Shown here: positions 29,073 through 37,588 of the stretch, one piece after another
Numbering within the stretch: the first letter of the stretch is position 1
Layout of the letters: each line of letters opens with the position of its first letter
DNA from: Aquimonas voraii
Lineage (GTDB): Bacteria > Pseudomonadota > Gammaproteobacteria > Xanthomonadales > Xanthomonadaceae
Direction: 5' to 3'
NCBI RefSeq assembly: GCF_900101825.1
Contig: NZ_FNAG01000008.1
Coordinates: 62,001-126,000, forward strand
Length of the DNA: 64,000 bases
Notes under the pieces: generated by a model
What the model was told of the DNA's origin: nothing
The model's input: the letters and a program-made list of their open reading frames with translations, nothing else
Databases searched by the model: none
Program-made: the position numbers and the translations under genes

Positions 29073-29612
29073 TCACTTCATGACCCGGCGCAGCGGCTTG
29101 GGCGGCTCCAGCGTGGCGACGAAGCCCTCGGGCTCGGCCTGCTCGTTCATCTGCAGCACCACCACCGGCAGCGTCTCGAAGCTGGTGCGCAGTTCGTGCG
29201 GCAGCGAGAGCGGGGCACCGAGCGCGGCGGCGACCACGGCATCGGAGACCGGCGGGGTGGTCTTGCGGCGCTCGACGCCGGTGAAGCGCCAGCGGTTGAA
29301 CTCGGCCCACAGCAGCAGCACGGCGACGCCGCCGCCGCCCAGGATCGGCAGCAGCAGGCCGGGCATGCCGTCGCCGGTCAGCAGCGGTGCGGTCAGCTCC
29401 AACCAGGCGTAGCGCAGGCCCAGGGCCCAGGCCAGGGTGGTGAGCAGGGGGGCAATCAGCCAGAAGTAGGCGGCCCAGGCGGCGCTGGTCAGCAGGTGCG
29501 AGAGCGTGCGCTGGCGCCAGCTGACCTTCTCCGGTACCACGATGAGCGGGCCGCTCGGCTTGGCCTGGTGGGCCGAGGCCGCGATCTGGGCGGCCGGGTT
29601 CAGGGTTTCCAT
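29073..29612 (-). CDS. pgaD: PgaD, poly-beta-1,6-GlcNAc synthase accessory subunit
   Basis: A 179-residue inner-membrane protein with two helices (LTSAAWAAYFWLIAPLLTTLAWAL, and MPGLLLPILGGGGVAVLLLW) followed by a cytoplasmic tail with the motif WAEFNRWRFTGVERRK. PgaD partners PgaC to form the c-di-GMP-responsive PNAG synthase. It is last in the leftward pgaABCD operon, 8 nt after pgaC. It is somewhat longer than E. coli PgaD, mainly at the C-terminus. Confidence 0.85.
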   Translation of the reverse strand: METLNPAAQIAASAHQAKPSGPLIVVPEKVSWRQRTLSHLLTSAAWAAYFWLIAPLLTTLAWALGLRYAWLELTAPLLTGDGMPGLLLPILGGGGVAVLLLWAEFNRWRFTGVERRKTTPPVSDAVVAAALGAPLSLPHELRTSFETLPVVVLQMNEQAEPEGFVATLEPPKPLRRVMK

Positions 29613-29620
29613 CGGGCGGC

Positions 29621-30883
29621 TCACTGCACGCCCCGATCCGGGCTGACCCAGGTCGCGCGTTTGGGTTGGCCCCGAAACAGGGTCTTGGGCACCGCCACCA
29701 CGGTGGTGAACAGGCTGAGCAGCCAGTAGGCGATCGGGTACCAGACCATCCAGAAGTAGTTGCGGCCGACGCCAGCCTCGTAGCGGCGGTCGATGATCAT
29801 CGACACCGCGAACTGGCTCATGCAGATCAGCGCCAGCACCATGCCGTGCCAACGCGGCAGGATGCTGTCGACGTACAGCGCCGGCGGCATCGGGAACACG
29901 AGGCCCAGCGCCCACAGGATCAGGATGCCCAGCATCACGTAGGCCCAGATCACGCTGAAGAAGTACTCGGCCAGCACGCCCCACATGCGCCGCTTGCGCC
30001 AGCTGAGCAGGCTGCCGGCGTGCTTCATCAGTACCTCGACGCCGCCCTGGGCCCAGCGCAGGCGCTGTTTCCACAGGCCCTTGTAGGTCTCCGGCATCAG
30101 GATCCAGCACAGGGCATTGGGCTCGTAGCGGATGTCCCAGTGATCCAGCTGCAGGCGCCAGCTGATGTCGATGTCCTCGGTGATCATGGTTTCGTTCCAG
30201 AAACCGATGCGCTCAAGCGCGGTCTTGCGGAAGCCGGCGATCACGCCCGAGAGGGTGAAGATGCGGCCGTAGACGCGCTGGGCGCGCTTGATCATGCCGA
30301 TGATCGAGCTGAACTCGCCGACCTGCAGCCGCCCCAGCAGGGTGCTGCGGTTGCGGATGCGCGGGTTGCCGGTGACCGCGCCCACGCGCGGGCCCGAGGC
30401 CAGGTGCCAGACCATCCAGCGGGTCGCCCAGGGGTCGAGCATGGCGTCGCCGTCGACGCAGATCAGGTACTCGCCGCGGGCCGCCAGCGTGCCCATGCGC
30501 AGGGCGTTGGCCTTGCCGAGGTTGCGGCTCAGGTGGATCACCCGCAGACGCGGAAAGCGCGCGGTCAGGCGGTTCAGGTGCTCGGCGGTGTCGTCGGTCG
30601 AGCCATCGTTGATCGCGATGATCTCGAAGTCGGGATAGATCTGCGCGGCGAGTGCGGAGATCGTGTCCTCGCAGTTGGGGCCCTCGTTGTGGCAGGGCAC
30701 CAACAGGCTGGCAAACGGGTACTCGCCCATCTCCGGTGGCTGGTGGCGCGGCGGCTCGTGGCGCTCGCGGCGCAGGAAGTAGTAGAGCCCGCCGCTCATC
30801 CAGACGATCGACATGGTCGCCGGGTAGTAGAAGGCGAAGCCGAAGAACAGGCTCAGGAACTCGGGACTCTGCAGCCAGCTCAT
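29621..30883 (-). CDS. pgaC: PgaC, poly-beta-1,6-GlcNAc synthase
   Basis: A 420-residue processive GT2 glycosyltransferase. Substrate and catalytic motifs are AINDGSTD, CVDGDAML, ETMITEDIDISWRL and QRLRWAQGG (QxxRW). Membrane helices flank the catalytic domain at both ends. It polymerises UDP-GlcNAc into PNAG biofilm polysaccharide with PgaD. The ATG at 30883 overlaps the pgaB stop and has GGGGAG upstream. Confidence 0.95.
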   Translation of the reverse strand: MSWLQSPEFLSLFFGFAFYYPATMSIVWMSGGLYYFLRRERHEPPRHQPPEMGEYPFASLLVPCHNEGPNCEDTISALAAQIYPDFEIIAINDGSTDDTAEHLNRLTARFPRLRVIHLSRNLGKANALRMGTLAARGEYLICVDGDAMLDPWATRWMVWHLASGPRVGAVTGNPRIRNRSTLLGRLQVGEFSSIIGMIKRAQRVYGRIFTLSGVIAGFRKTALERIGFWNETMITEDIDISWRLQLDHWDIRYEPNALCWILMPETYKGLWKQRLRWAQGGVEVLMKHAGSLLSWRKRRMWGVLAEYFFSVIWAYVMLGILILWALGLVFPMPPALYVDSILPRWHGMVLALICMSQFAVSMIIDRRYEAGVGRNYFWMVWYPIAYWLLSLFTTVVAVPKTLFRGQPKRATWVSPDRGVQ

Positions 30884-32673
30884 GGCCTGCTCCCCGCCGT
30901 GTCGCGCAGGTAGGGGAAGCGACGCGCGCTCGCCACCGCGCGGGCGGCGCGCAGGGCGGGCTGGCCGCTGATGAAGTCGTCCGGGTAGTAGGCGAGGTGG
31001 CGCACGCCGCGGGCGCGCAGCTGGCGCGCCTGGTCGACCAGCTCGGCATCGTCGATCGCGCGATCCGCCGCCCAGTCGCGGGCCTGCAGCACGAACACGG
31101 TGCGCTGGAAGCCGCGGTCCGCGGTTTCGACGCGGGCGGCGAGATCGAGCAGCCAAGCGCCTGCGTCGGCTGCGCCTTCCATGTGCGGCATCGCCATCAG
31201 CGCGACGCGGTCGTAGGCCGCCAGCATCGAGGCGTGGTCCTGGGCGAACCAGGCGCGGCTTTCGGGCTCCAGCAGCGGCCGCGCGTAGAGATTGCGGGTG
31301 GTTTCGAGACGCGGACGCTCCGCTTCGGCGGCGGCCTCCAGGGCAAGGGTGAAGTCGATCAGCGCCTTGACCCGCTGGGCCTCGTCGGGCAGCGCCTCGC
31401 GCAGCTCGTCCTCGCGCAGGAAGGCGTCGTCGTGGAAGAGCAGGCCGTCGATCGGCGCGCGCGCGGCGAGATCGGCGTAGAGCTCGCCGACGTACTGCAG
31501 CGTGCGCGGATCGGTCGGGTCGAGACGCGGGATCTCGCCGGCATTCGAGGCCGCGATGCGGCGCGGCGCGTCGGCGCCTTCGGGCCAGTGCCAGCCCAGC
31601 ACCGGCAGCCAGGCGTGCACCGACACGCCGGTCTTGCGACGCAGCAGCTCGGCGACGCGCGGAAACAGCTCCGCGCGCACCGGCAGATGGCGGTTGCCGA
31701 AGTACAGCGCATCGGCGGCGCCGTCGCCGTCGGGGTCGGCAAAGGCCTGCAGCCAGACATGGGTGGGCGCGATCGCGTCGATGCGCGCGACCAGCGCGTC
31801 GAGATTGCGTTCGAGCTGGGCCGGGTCGACGTCGTAGACGGAGTCGAGGTCGACCTGCACGGCGCGGAAGGCGCGCGTGCGATGCAGCGCGAGTTCGGCG
31901 ACGAAGTCGGCAAGGCTGGCCTCGCTGGCGACATCGAGGCGGCCCAGCACGGACAGGGCGTCCGACCGTGTCCGCGGACGCGACAGGTCGAAGCCCAGCG
32001 CCAGCCCCAGCGCATTCGCCTGCCGCATGCCCTGCGGTGACCAGGCGCCCTGCGGCCAGGCGATGGCGCGCGGTGCATGGGCGAGCTGGGCCTGCAGCGC
32101 GTCGACGCTGGCCTTGAGCTCGGCCTCGATACGCGCTGCGTACGCGTCCGTGGACTCCAGCGCACTGCCGTCGAAGCGGCGCCAGGCGCGCGCCGGCAGG
32201 GGCGCTGTGTCCTCAGCCTGCGACCAGCGCGTGTCCAGTGCGTGACCGGCGCTGATGAATTCGATCGAGCCTTCCTCGGCGATGCGCTTCAGCGCGGCCC
32301 AGTCGAGACGATCGCGGTCGATGCCGATGCGGGCCGTCGGCACCGCGGCCACGGCCGGCCAGCCGAAGGCGCGCAGCAGCGGCCAGACCTCGGTTTCCAG
32401 CGAGCGATGCGCGCCGTCAAAGCTGAGCAGCAGGGCGCGCTCGGGCAGAGGCGCACCGCCGCTGCGGGCCTCCAGCACCTGCTGCAGGCTGACCGGCCGA
32501 TAGCCCTGATGGGCCAGCCAGTCGAAGCGAGCGGTCAGCTGCTCGCGCGACAGACGCTCGTTGCCCGCGTTGCGGTTCTCGGCCACCACGTCGGCAAAGC
32601 GCAGCACCCGCAGCTCGGCGTACGCGGGCGCCGACAGCATCAGCAGCAGAACGCTCAGGAGCAGGCGGCTCAC
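30880..32673 (-). CDS. pgaB: PgaB-like PNAG-processing protein with degenerate deacetylase motif
   Basis: A 597-residue periplasmic protein starting at a GTG that overlaps the pgaA stop (GTGA). A cleavable signal peptide ends APAYAE; there is no lipobox, unlike E. coli PgaB. The N-terminal polysaccharide deacetylase domain aligns well (ARFDWLAHQGYRPVSLQQV, PLPERALLLSFD) but the metal motif FDDG is FDGA here (Gly87) and the second metal His is Arg149. The C-terminal hexosaminidase-like domain is intact (LQAFADPDGDG, GLLFHDDAFLRE at about 410-420, LMAMPHMEG). It probably cleaves PNAG but may not deacetylate it. Confidence 0.88.
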   Translation of the reverse strand: MSRLLLSVLLLMLSAPAYAELRVLRFADVVAENRNAGNERLSREQLTARFDWLAHQGYRPVSLQQVLEARSGGAPLPERALLLSFDGAHRSLETEVWPLLRAFGWPAVAAVPTARIGIDRDRLDWAALKRIAEEGSIEFISAGHALDTRWSQAEDTAPLPARAWRRFDGSALESTDAYAARIEAELKASVDALQAQLAHAPRAIAWPQGAWSPQGMRQANALGLALGFDLSRPRTRSDALSVLGRLDVASEASLADFVAELALHRTRAFRAVQVDLDSVYDVDPAQLERNLDALVARIDAIAPTHVWLQAFADPDGDGAADALYFGNRHLPVRAELFPRVAELLRRKTGVSVHAWLPVLGWHWPEGADAPRRIAASNAGEIPRLDPTDPRTLQYVGELYADLAARAPIDGLLFHDDAFLREDELREALPDEAQRVKALIDFTLALEAAAEAERPRLETTRNLYARPLLEPESRAWFAQDHASMLAAYDRVALMAMPHMEGAADAGAWLLDLAARVETADRGFQRTVFVLQARDWAADRAIDDAELVDQARQLRARGVRHLAYYPDDFISGQPALRAARAVASARRFPYLRDTAGSRP

Positions 32674-34733
32674 TCGCCACCTCCCATGCGCAGCACCAGC
32701 GCCCAGCGCTCTTCGCGGCGGCCGTCGTAGACCGGCCGGCTCCAGCGCAGGCCCAGGCTGGCCTCGTGGCCGATGCGCCACTGCCAGCGCGGCATCACTT
32801 CGATGGCCGGGGTCCAGTGGCTGCCGTAGCCGTCCTGCCAGCCGCGGCTGACATCGACATCGATGCGCAGGCGCCAGGCCTCGCTGTATTCGCGGGTCAG
32901 CACGCGGTCGAGGGTGAGGCCGGCGTCGGCGCTGGCGTCGCGGCGCGGGTTGAAATACGGCGCGTCCTCGCGGCTGGCGCGGCCGGCGCCGAGGCCGAGG
33001 CGCGTGTACCACTCGCCGCGCGGCTGCGCGCGCAGCCGCTGGCGATGCGCGAGGTAAGCGCTGGTTCGCACGTTGCCGTCCTCGTAGCGCAGCTGCTCCA
33101 GGCTGAGGCCGCTGCGGCTGCGCTCATCGGAGCTGCGGGACAGGCCGAGCTGGATGCCGTCGGCGCGGATGCCGGCGGCGCGCGCCTGCAGCGAGGCGAA
33201 GGGCGCGTGGCGCCAGAGCGCGATCGAGCTGCGCCAGACATCGCTGTGGCGATAGCGCAGCCAGCCGCCCATGGTGGTCTCGCGCACGAAGTCGTCGAAC
33301 GTGCGGCCGGCCTCCAGGCCGAATCCGAGCCGATCCTGCTGGCGGCTCAGGGTGAACGCGGCGCGCTGGCGCTCGATGCGCTGTCCCTGGAAATCCGCCC
33401 AGTGCACGCCGGCCAGCGCGCCCAGACGCCAGGCGTCGTCGAGCAGCGGGCCCTGCCAGTGCGCGAGCGCGCGGAACTCGGCGTTGCCGCCGGGGCCCAG
33501 CGGCCCGCTGCTGGCTTCGTCCAACAGGGTCGAACGCGCGCGCAGGGCCTCGAGGTTCCACTGCGCGCCCTGCCGGCGCTGCCAGCGCTGCTGCACGCCC
33601 TGCGCCTGCCGATGCTCGCCGTGCGTGGCGATGAAGGCGTCGAGCTTGGTGCGCGCCTCGCGCACGCGATCCAGATCCAGCAGGGCCTCGATCTCGGCGG
33701 CGCGCGGCAGCACCCAGTCGGGCGATTCGGTGATCGCCATTCGCGCGCTGAGCAGCGCCTGCTCGGCCCAGCCGCGACGGCGCTCGATGCCGGCGCGGGC
33801 TTCCAGCAGGCCGGCATCGAGTGGGGAGAGATCGCTGAGTTCGGCGATCCGCGCATGTGCGGCATGGATCTGTTCGCTGAAGTTGTCGATCAGCACGCTG
33901 TTGAGATCGACGCCGGCGTGCGCCCAGTTCGCGCGGCCTTCCGCATCGAAGGGCGGCTGCGCCCTGCGCCAGTCCGCCAGCAGGTCGCGCGCCTCGTCGT
34001 GCTTTTCCTGCTCCAGCAGGGCATAGGCGAGCAGCACGTGGGCGGTGGCCTGGGCCGGCTCGTCGGCCAGCACCGCTTCGAGCAGGGCCTGCGCGCGCGC
34101 GGGCTCGCGCTGCGCCATCAGCGAGTCGGCGACCGGCAGGCGCAGCCAAGCGGGCAGGGCGATGTCCTGCTCTGCGCGCTGCTCGAACTGGGCGATCACT
34201 TCGGCGTGGCGGCCGAGCAGCTGAAGCACCAGCAGACGGTCGTTGCGCAGGCGCTGCAGGGCGCCGGCATCGGCTGCCGCCGGCCCTGACTCCAGCGCGC
34301 TGTACTCATCGAGCAGCGCCAGCAGCAGGGCCTCACGCCGCTGCGGATCGGCCTCGAGCTGGGCCCAGTTGAGGCGGCGGGCCAGGGCGTCGAGCTCGAA
34401 GCCCAGGGCCTCGGTGGCGCTGAACAGAGCCGGCTGCGCGCGGTACTGGCGCCAGGCCTCGAGCGCCGCACCCTGCAGCTGCAGGGTCAGAGCGCGCTCG
34501 CGCAGCGCCGGCGCATGGCCCGGCCGCAACTGCAGTACCTGCGCATACAGATCGAGTGCCTGCGGCCACTCGGCCTTGCGGCGCGATTCAGTGGCGGCCG
34601 CCATCAGGGCCTCGCTTTCGATCACTCCGTGACGCAGTGCGTCACTTGTGGACTGGGCGGCTGCGGCGAGGGGGAGTGCGGCCGCAAGACTGGCCAAGCT
34701 GAAGGCAAGGATCAGCGGGGCAGGCTTCAGCAA
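32670..34733 (-). CDS. pgaA: PgaA, outer-membrane PNAG export porin
   Basis: A protein of about 687 residues with a signal peptide (ending ALPLAAAAQS), a periplasmic tetratricopeptide-like helical region (about residues 35-390) and a C-terminal region of aromatic-alternating strands ending LRWSRPVYDGRREERWALVLRM, consistent with the PgaA beta-barrel. It exports PNAG across the outer membrane. The start is uncertain: the TTG at 34733 begins the signal peptide (LLKPAPLILAF), while an upstream GTG at 34838 is possible; neither has a clear Shine-Dalgarno sequence. It is the first gene of the operon. Confidence 0.85.
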   Translation of the reverse strand: MLKPAPLILAFSLASLAAALPLAAAAQSTSDALRHGVIESEALMAAATESRRKAEWPQALDLYAQVLQLRPGHAPALRERALTLQLQGAALEAWRQYRAQPALFSATEALGFELDALARRLNWAQLEADPQRREALLLALLDEYSALESGPAAADAGALQRLRNDRLLVLQLLGRHAEVIAQFEQRAEQDIALPAWLRLPVADSLMAQREPARAQALLEAVLADEPAQATAHVLLAYALLEQEKHDEARDLLADWRRAQPPFDAEGRANWAHAGVDLNSVLIDNFSEQIHAAHARIAELSDLSPLDAGLLEARAGIERRRGWAEQALLSARMAITESPDWVLPRAAEIEALLDLDRVREARTKLDAFIATHGEHRQAQGVQQRWQRRQGAQWNLEALRARSTLLDEASSGPLGPGGNAEFRALAHWQGPLLDDAWRLGALAGVHWADFQGQRIERQRAAFTLSRQQDRLGFGLEAGRTFDDFVRETTMGGWLRYRHSDVWRSSIALWRHAPFASLQARAAGIRADGIQLGLSRSSDERSRSGLSLEQLRYEDGNVRTSAYLAHRQRLRAQPRGEWYTRLGLGAGRASREDAPYFNPRRDASADAGLTLDRVLTREYSEAWRLRIDVDVSRGWQDGYGSHWTPAIEVMPRWQWRIGHEASLGLRWSRPVYDGRREERWALVLRMGGGE

Positions 34734-35170
34734 GGGATGGGGCGCGGCTTTCAGAAAGGGCTCCGGGCAGCGGCATGCGACAGGGCCGCCGTCGCGGGCG
34801 GTAGCGCACGGAGCAGCAAAAAGTGTGCCACGCAACACATTTTTGCATCGTGATTTGGATTGATCGCGGAATTTCAAGCTGTCAGATCGGACAGGTGGGC
34901 ACGGTCGCGCTGCCGTCACGGCGCCCGATGGCGCTGGTACGAGGCGCAGACAGCTGCCGAATCCGCTGCGGCGGGCCCCGGAGCAAGAGGCGGTACGGAG
35001 GCCGTTTCGGTACGCGGCCTCGGCCCCGTGCAGCGCGCTCATGCGTCAGGAACCGCGGGCGCGGCGGGCTGGAGCCGCGGGCGTCTGCCCTTGCCGTGGC
35101 TACGGCAGTCTCCTGGTCGTCGCGCAAGCCGCGTAGCATCGCGCCCCCGAAGGCCCGAACCGAGTCCGCC
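34734..35170. other. 437-bp divergent intergenic region upstream of pgaA
   Basis: It separates pgaA (leftward) from the DUF1456 gene (rightward). A relatively AT-rich patch at about 34815-34885 (for example TTTTTGCATCGTGATTTGGA) is the most promoter-like part and probably drives pga. No operator, riboswitch or gene is recognised. Confidence 0.4.
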
Positions 35171-35647
35171 GTGATCAACAACGACATCCTCCGCGCCGTG
35201 CGCTACATGCTGGATCTGAGCGATCCCAAGGTCGTCGAGATCATCCAGCTCGCCCGCGCCGACTTTCCGATCGACAAGGCCGAGGTGCAGGCGCTGACCA
35301 AGAAGGAGGGCGAGCTCGGCTTCCGTGAATGCGGCGACAGCACGCTGGCGCATTTCCTGGATGGCCTGATCGTGCACCTGCGCGGCCGCGATGACAGCAG
35401 GCCCCCGCGGCCGGTCGAGAAGCACATGAACAACAACGTGGTGCTGAAGAAGCTGCGCGTGGCCTTCGAGCTGAAGGACGTCGACATGCACGCGATCTTC
35501 GGCGCGGTCGGCATCGAACTCGGCAAGCCCGAGCTCAACGCCCTGTTCCGCGAGCGCAGCCACAAGAACTTCCGCGCCTGCGGCGACCAGCTGCTGCGCA
35601 ACTTCCTGCGCGGCTTGACCCTGCGCCTGCGGCCGGGCGCCGACTGA
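35171..35647 (+). CDS. DUF1456 (YehS-like) protein
   Basis: A 158-residue cytosolic protein with two copies of the DUF1456 repeat. The first is NNDILRAVRYMLDLSD with LGFRECGDSTLAHFLDGLI, and the second is NNNVVLKKLRVAFELKDVDM with NFRACGDQLLRNFLRGLTL. The function is unknown. The GTG at 35171 is the likely start, since the family begins directly with the (M)xNNDILR motif. It is monocistronic, with a terminator about 130 bp downstream. Confidence 0.9.
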   Translation: MINNDILRAVRYMLDLSDPKVVEIIQLARADFPIDKAEVQALTKKEGELGFRECGDSTLAHFLDGLIVHLRGRDDSRPPRPVEKHMNNNVVLKKLRVAFELKDVDMHAIFGAVGIELGKPELNALFRERSHKNFRACGDQLLRNFLRGLTLRLRPGAD

Positions 35648-35777
35648 GCGCATGTGAGAACCATCCGTCGACTGCGGCGGCTTCTGGCCGCCCGTGGCGG
35701 CAGCGCGCCACGCGAATTCCGCGGTCATTGGGTTCACCCAACTCCCTTGAGTTCGCGCACCGCGCTTTGCCACGAAC

Positions 35778-35813
35778 GCCCAGAGACGCCCTCGCTACGG
35801 CGTCTGGGCTTTT
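35778..35813 (+). terminator. Hairpin terminator with T tract
   Basis: GCCCAGAGACGCC (35778-35790) pairs with GGCGTCTGGGC (35799-35809) with a 2-nt bulge and an 8-nt loop, followed by TTTTCAC. It serves the DUF1456 gene. Any upstream message would run 130 bp past the stop first. Confidence 0.65.
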
Positions 35814-35862
35814 CACACGCTCTGAGAACCCCGGGCCGAGGGCGTCTCATGGCGCCCGCGGC

Positions 35863-36249
35863 TCACTCCATCTTCAGCAGGCCGGGCGCGTCCGCGTCGA
35901 GGCTCTGGCTGAGCATGCGGCAGCCGGTCTGGTGGTCGTAGTTCTCGATCAGCGGATTCAACCGGAGCAGGCGCGGCAGGTAGGCCTCCTCCTCGCGCAG
36001 CGCCTCCTCGCTGCGCCCGGCCTTGGCCAGCAGTTGGTCGCGCAGTTCGACATCGACCTCGATCTGCGGGCAGTGCGATGCGACCACGTCCAGCGTCGCC
36101 ACGATCTCGGCGGCGCGGGCGATGCGCGTCGCTTCATCGGCTGCGGGCGCCTGCGCGTTGGCGCACATTGAAGCGGCAAGCAGGGCACACAGGCTCAGGC
36201 CGCAGAGGAAGGCGGAGCCCGGTTCGAACAGCGACAAGGATTGCGTCAT
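35863..36249 (-). CDS. Hypothetical secreted protein
   Basis: A 128-residue protein of no family I recognise. It has an N-terminal signal peptide (FLCGLSLCALLAASMCANAQA) and then a small helical domain with Cys64-type and Cys-containing segments (VVASHCPQIEVDVEL; DHQTGCRMLSQSL), suggesting one disulfide. The ATG at 36249 was chosen over one at 36264 because GGAG lies 8 nt upstream of it. It is probably periplasmic. Confidence 0.65.
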   Translation of the reverse strand: MTQSLSLFEPGSAFLCGLSLCALLAASMCANAQAPAADEATRIARAAEIVATLDVVASHCPQIEVDVELRDQLLAKAGRSEEALREEEAYLPRLLRLNPLIENYDHQTGCRMLSQSLDADAPGLLKME

Positions 36250-36484
36250 GAAGTCCACTCCCATCGTGAGACCGCGAATCGGCGGCGCTGGCGGAGTCTG
36301 ACCGAGTGCCTGCCGCCCTGCTGCGACGGCGGTGGCGGCTTGTCGATGCCGCCCGGGCTTGAGGCCATGTCATCCACAGGTCCTGTGGAAAACCCTGTGC
36401 GCAGACCTGTGAGGTGCCTGCGCAGCGCCTTTGCCGACAGTGACTTGCTGGGGGCTGGCGAGATTTTCGCCAGCGCGGTCGGCC

Positions 36485-37360
36485 TCAGGCATACAGAGCC
36501 GCATACCCCGCGGCATCGACTGCCGACAGGCCGCGCGCCTCAAAGGCCGACCACATCCTCCGCCAGCGTTCGCTGTCGCGCACCAGCGGGGCGACCAGAC
36601 GCGGGCAGGTGTCCTTCAGGATCGCGTCCATCAGCGGATCGGGCGCGCTGCCGCTGTAGGAGTACCAGCTGCGCGCCGCAAAAGCCGGGTCGTCGATGCA
36701 GGCCTGGGCGCCGCGGCTGATGATGCCGCGCAGGCGCTCCACCACGTCGCTGTGTTCGTGCAGGAAGCCGGCGTGAGTAAACAGCTCGAGCGCGCTGAAA
36801 TTGGGAAAGTCGCCCATCGCCGCGGTCACGAACACATGGTCGAGCGCAGCGGCCCGCGCCTCGACGCCCTCGAAGTTGGCGAAGCACAGCCAGGCGCCGT
36901 CGAAGCCGGCCTGCATGTTCTCGAGGTGCATGAAGCCGGCGCTCTCGATGGCGATGTGCTCGACCTCAAGGTGCGTGCCCTGCTTGGCGGCCCAGCCCTT
37001 GAGGATTTCCCGCGCGATGGTGTCGGTGACGCCGCCGGCCACCGGCGAGGCCAGACGGATCGGCTCACCGGCCAGCAGTTTCCGCGCGCTCGAAGCGTGC
37101 AGCAGGATGCCGCCCTCGGTTTCGAAAAAGCAGCCCAGCGCGCGCAGGCCGGGGCGATGCGCATCGACCATGTGCAGGGGCTCGTTACAGGCGAAGGCGA
37201 TTTCGCCCGCGGCGACCCCGGCCAGACCGTCGTAGTGGTCGTCCGGCGGCACCAGCTCGACCTCAAGCCCGGCCTCGCCGTACCAGCCTTCGGTGATGCC
37301 GACGATCAGCGGCAGGTGATCGGGATTCAAGAACCATTCGAGGGCGATCTGCAGCTTCAT
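36485..37360 (-). CDS. NMT1/THI5-like ABC substrate-binding protein without signal peptide
   Basis: A 291-residue protein with the SsuA/THI5 fold pattern: ALEWFLNPDHLPLIVGITEG, GLEVELVPPDDHYDG, GEIAFACNEPLH and ASPVAGGVTDTIAREIL. Members bind sulfonates, nitrate, thiamine pyrimidine precursors and related ligands. No signal peptide, ATPase or permease gene is present, so it is either a cytosolic binding protein or enzyme-like (THI5-type) or uses a distant transporter. ATG at 37360; a TTG 12 nt upstream is possible. Confidence 0.75.
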   Translation of the reverse strand: MKLQIALEWFLNPDHLPLIVGITEGWYGEAGLEVELVPPDDHYDGLAGVAAGEIAFACNEPLHMVDAHRPGLRALGCFFETEGGILLHASSARKLLAGEPIRLASPVAGGVTDTIAREILKGWAAKQGTHLEVEHIAIESAGFMHLENMQAGFDGAWLCFANFEGVEARAAALDHVFVTAAMGDFPNFSALELFTHAGFLHEHSDVVERLRGIISRGAQACIDDPAFAARSWYSYSGSAPDPLMDAILKDTCPRLVAPLVRDSERWRRMWSAFEARGLSAVDAAGYAALYA

Positions 37361-37588
37361 GCGGGGGTCCAAGGGTCAATGGGGCCGTAATGATCGCCGA
37401 TGCGCGGATGCGCTGGATGCGTGAACGATTGGCGCCTGGGACAGATTTCGCCGCGAGGCAATCGGCATCGCGGCCGGGCTCTCGCCGGGCAACTGATGAA
37501 ACACGGACGCTCTGGCCCTCGCGGGACCGCGGCTCACTCTGCACCGAGCGGCGTTGCCTGTGGGGGCAGGACGCCGGCACGCCGGCGG

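Noticed and set aside
34734-35042. N-terminal extension of PgaA to 35042
   Set aside because: The extension has Cys/Arg-rich chance composition and would bury the signal peptide more than 100 residues inside the protein.
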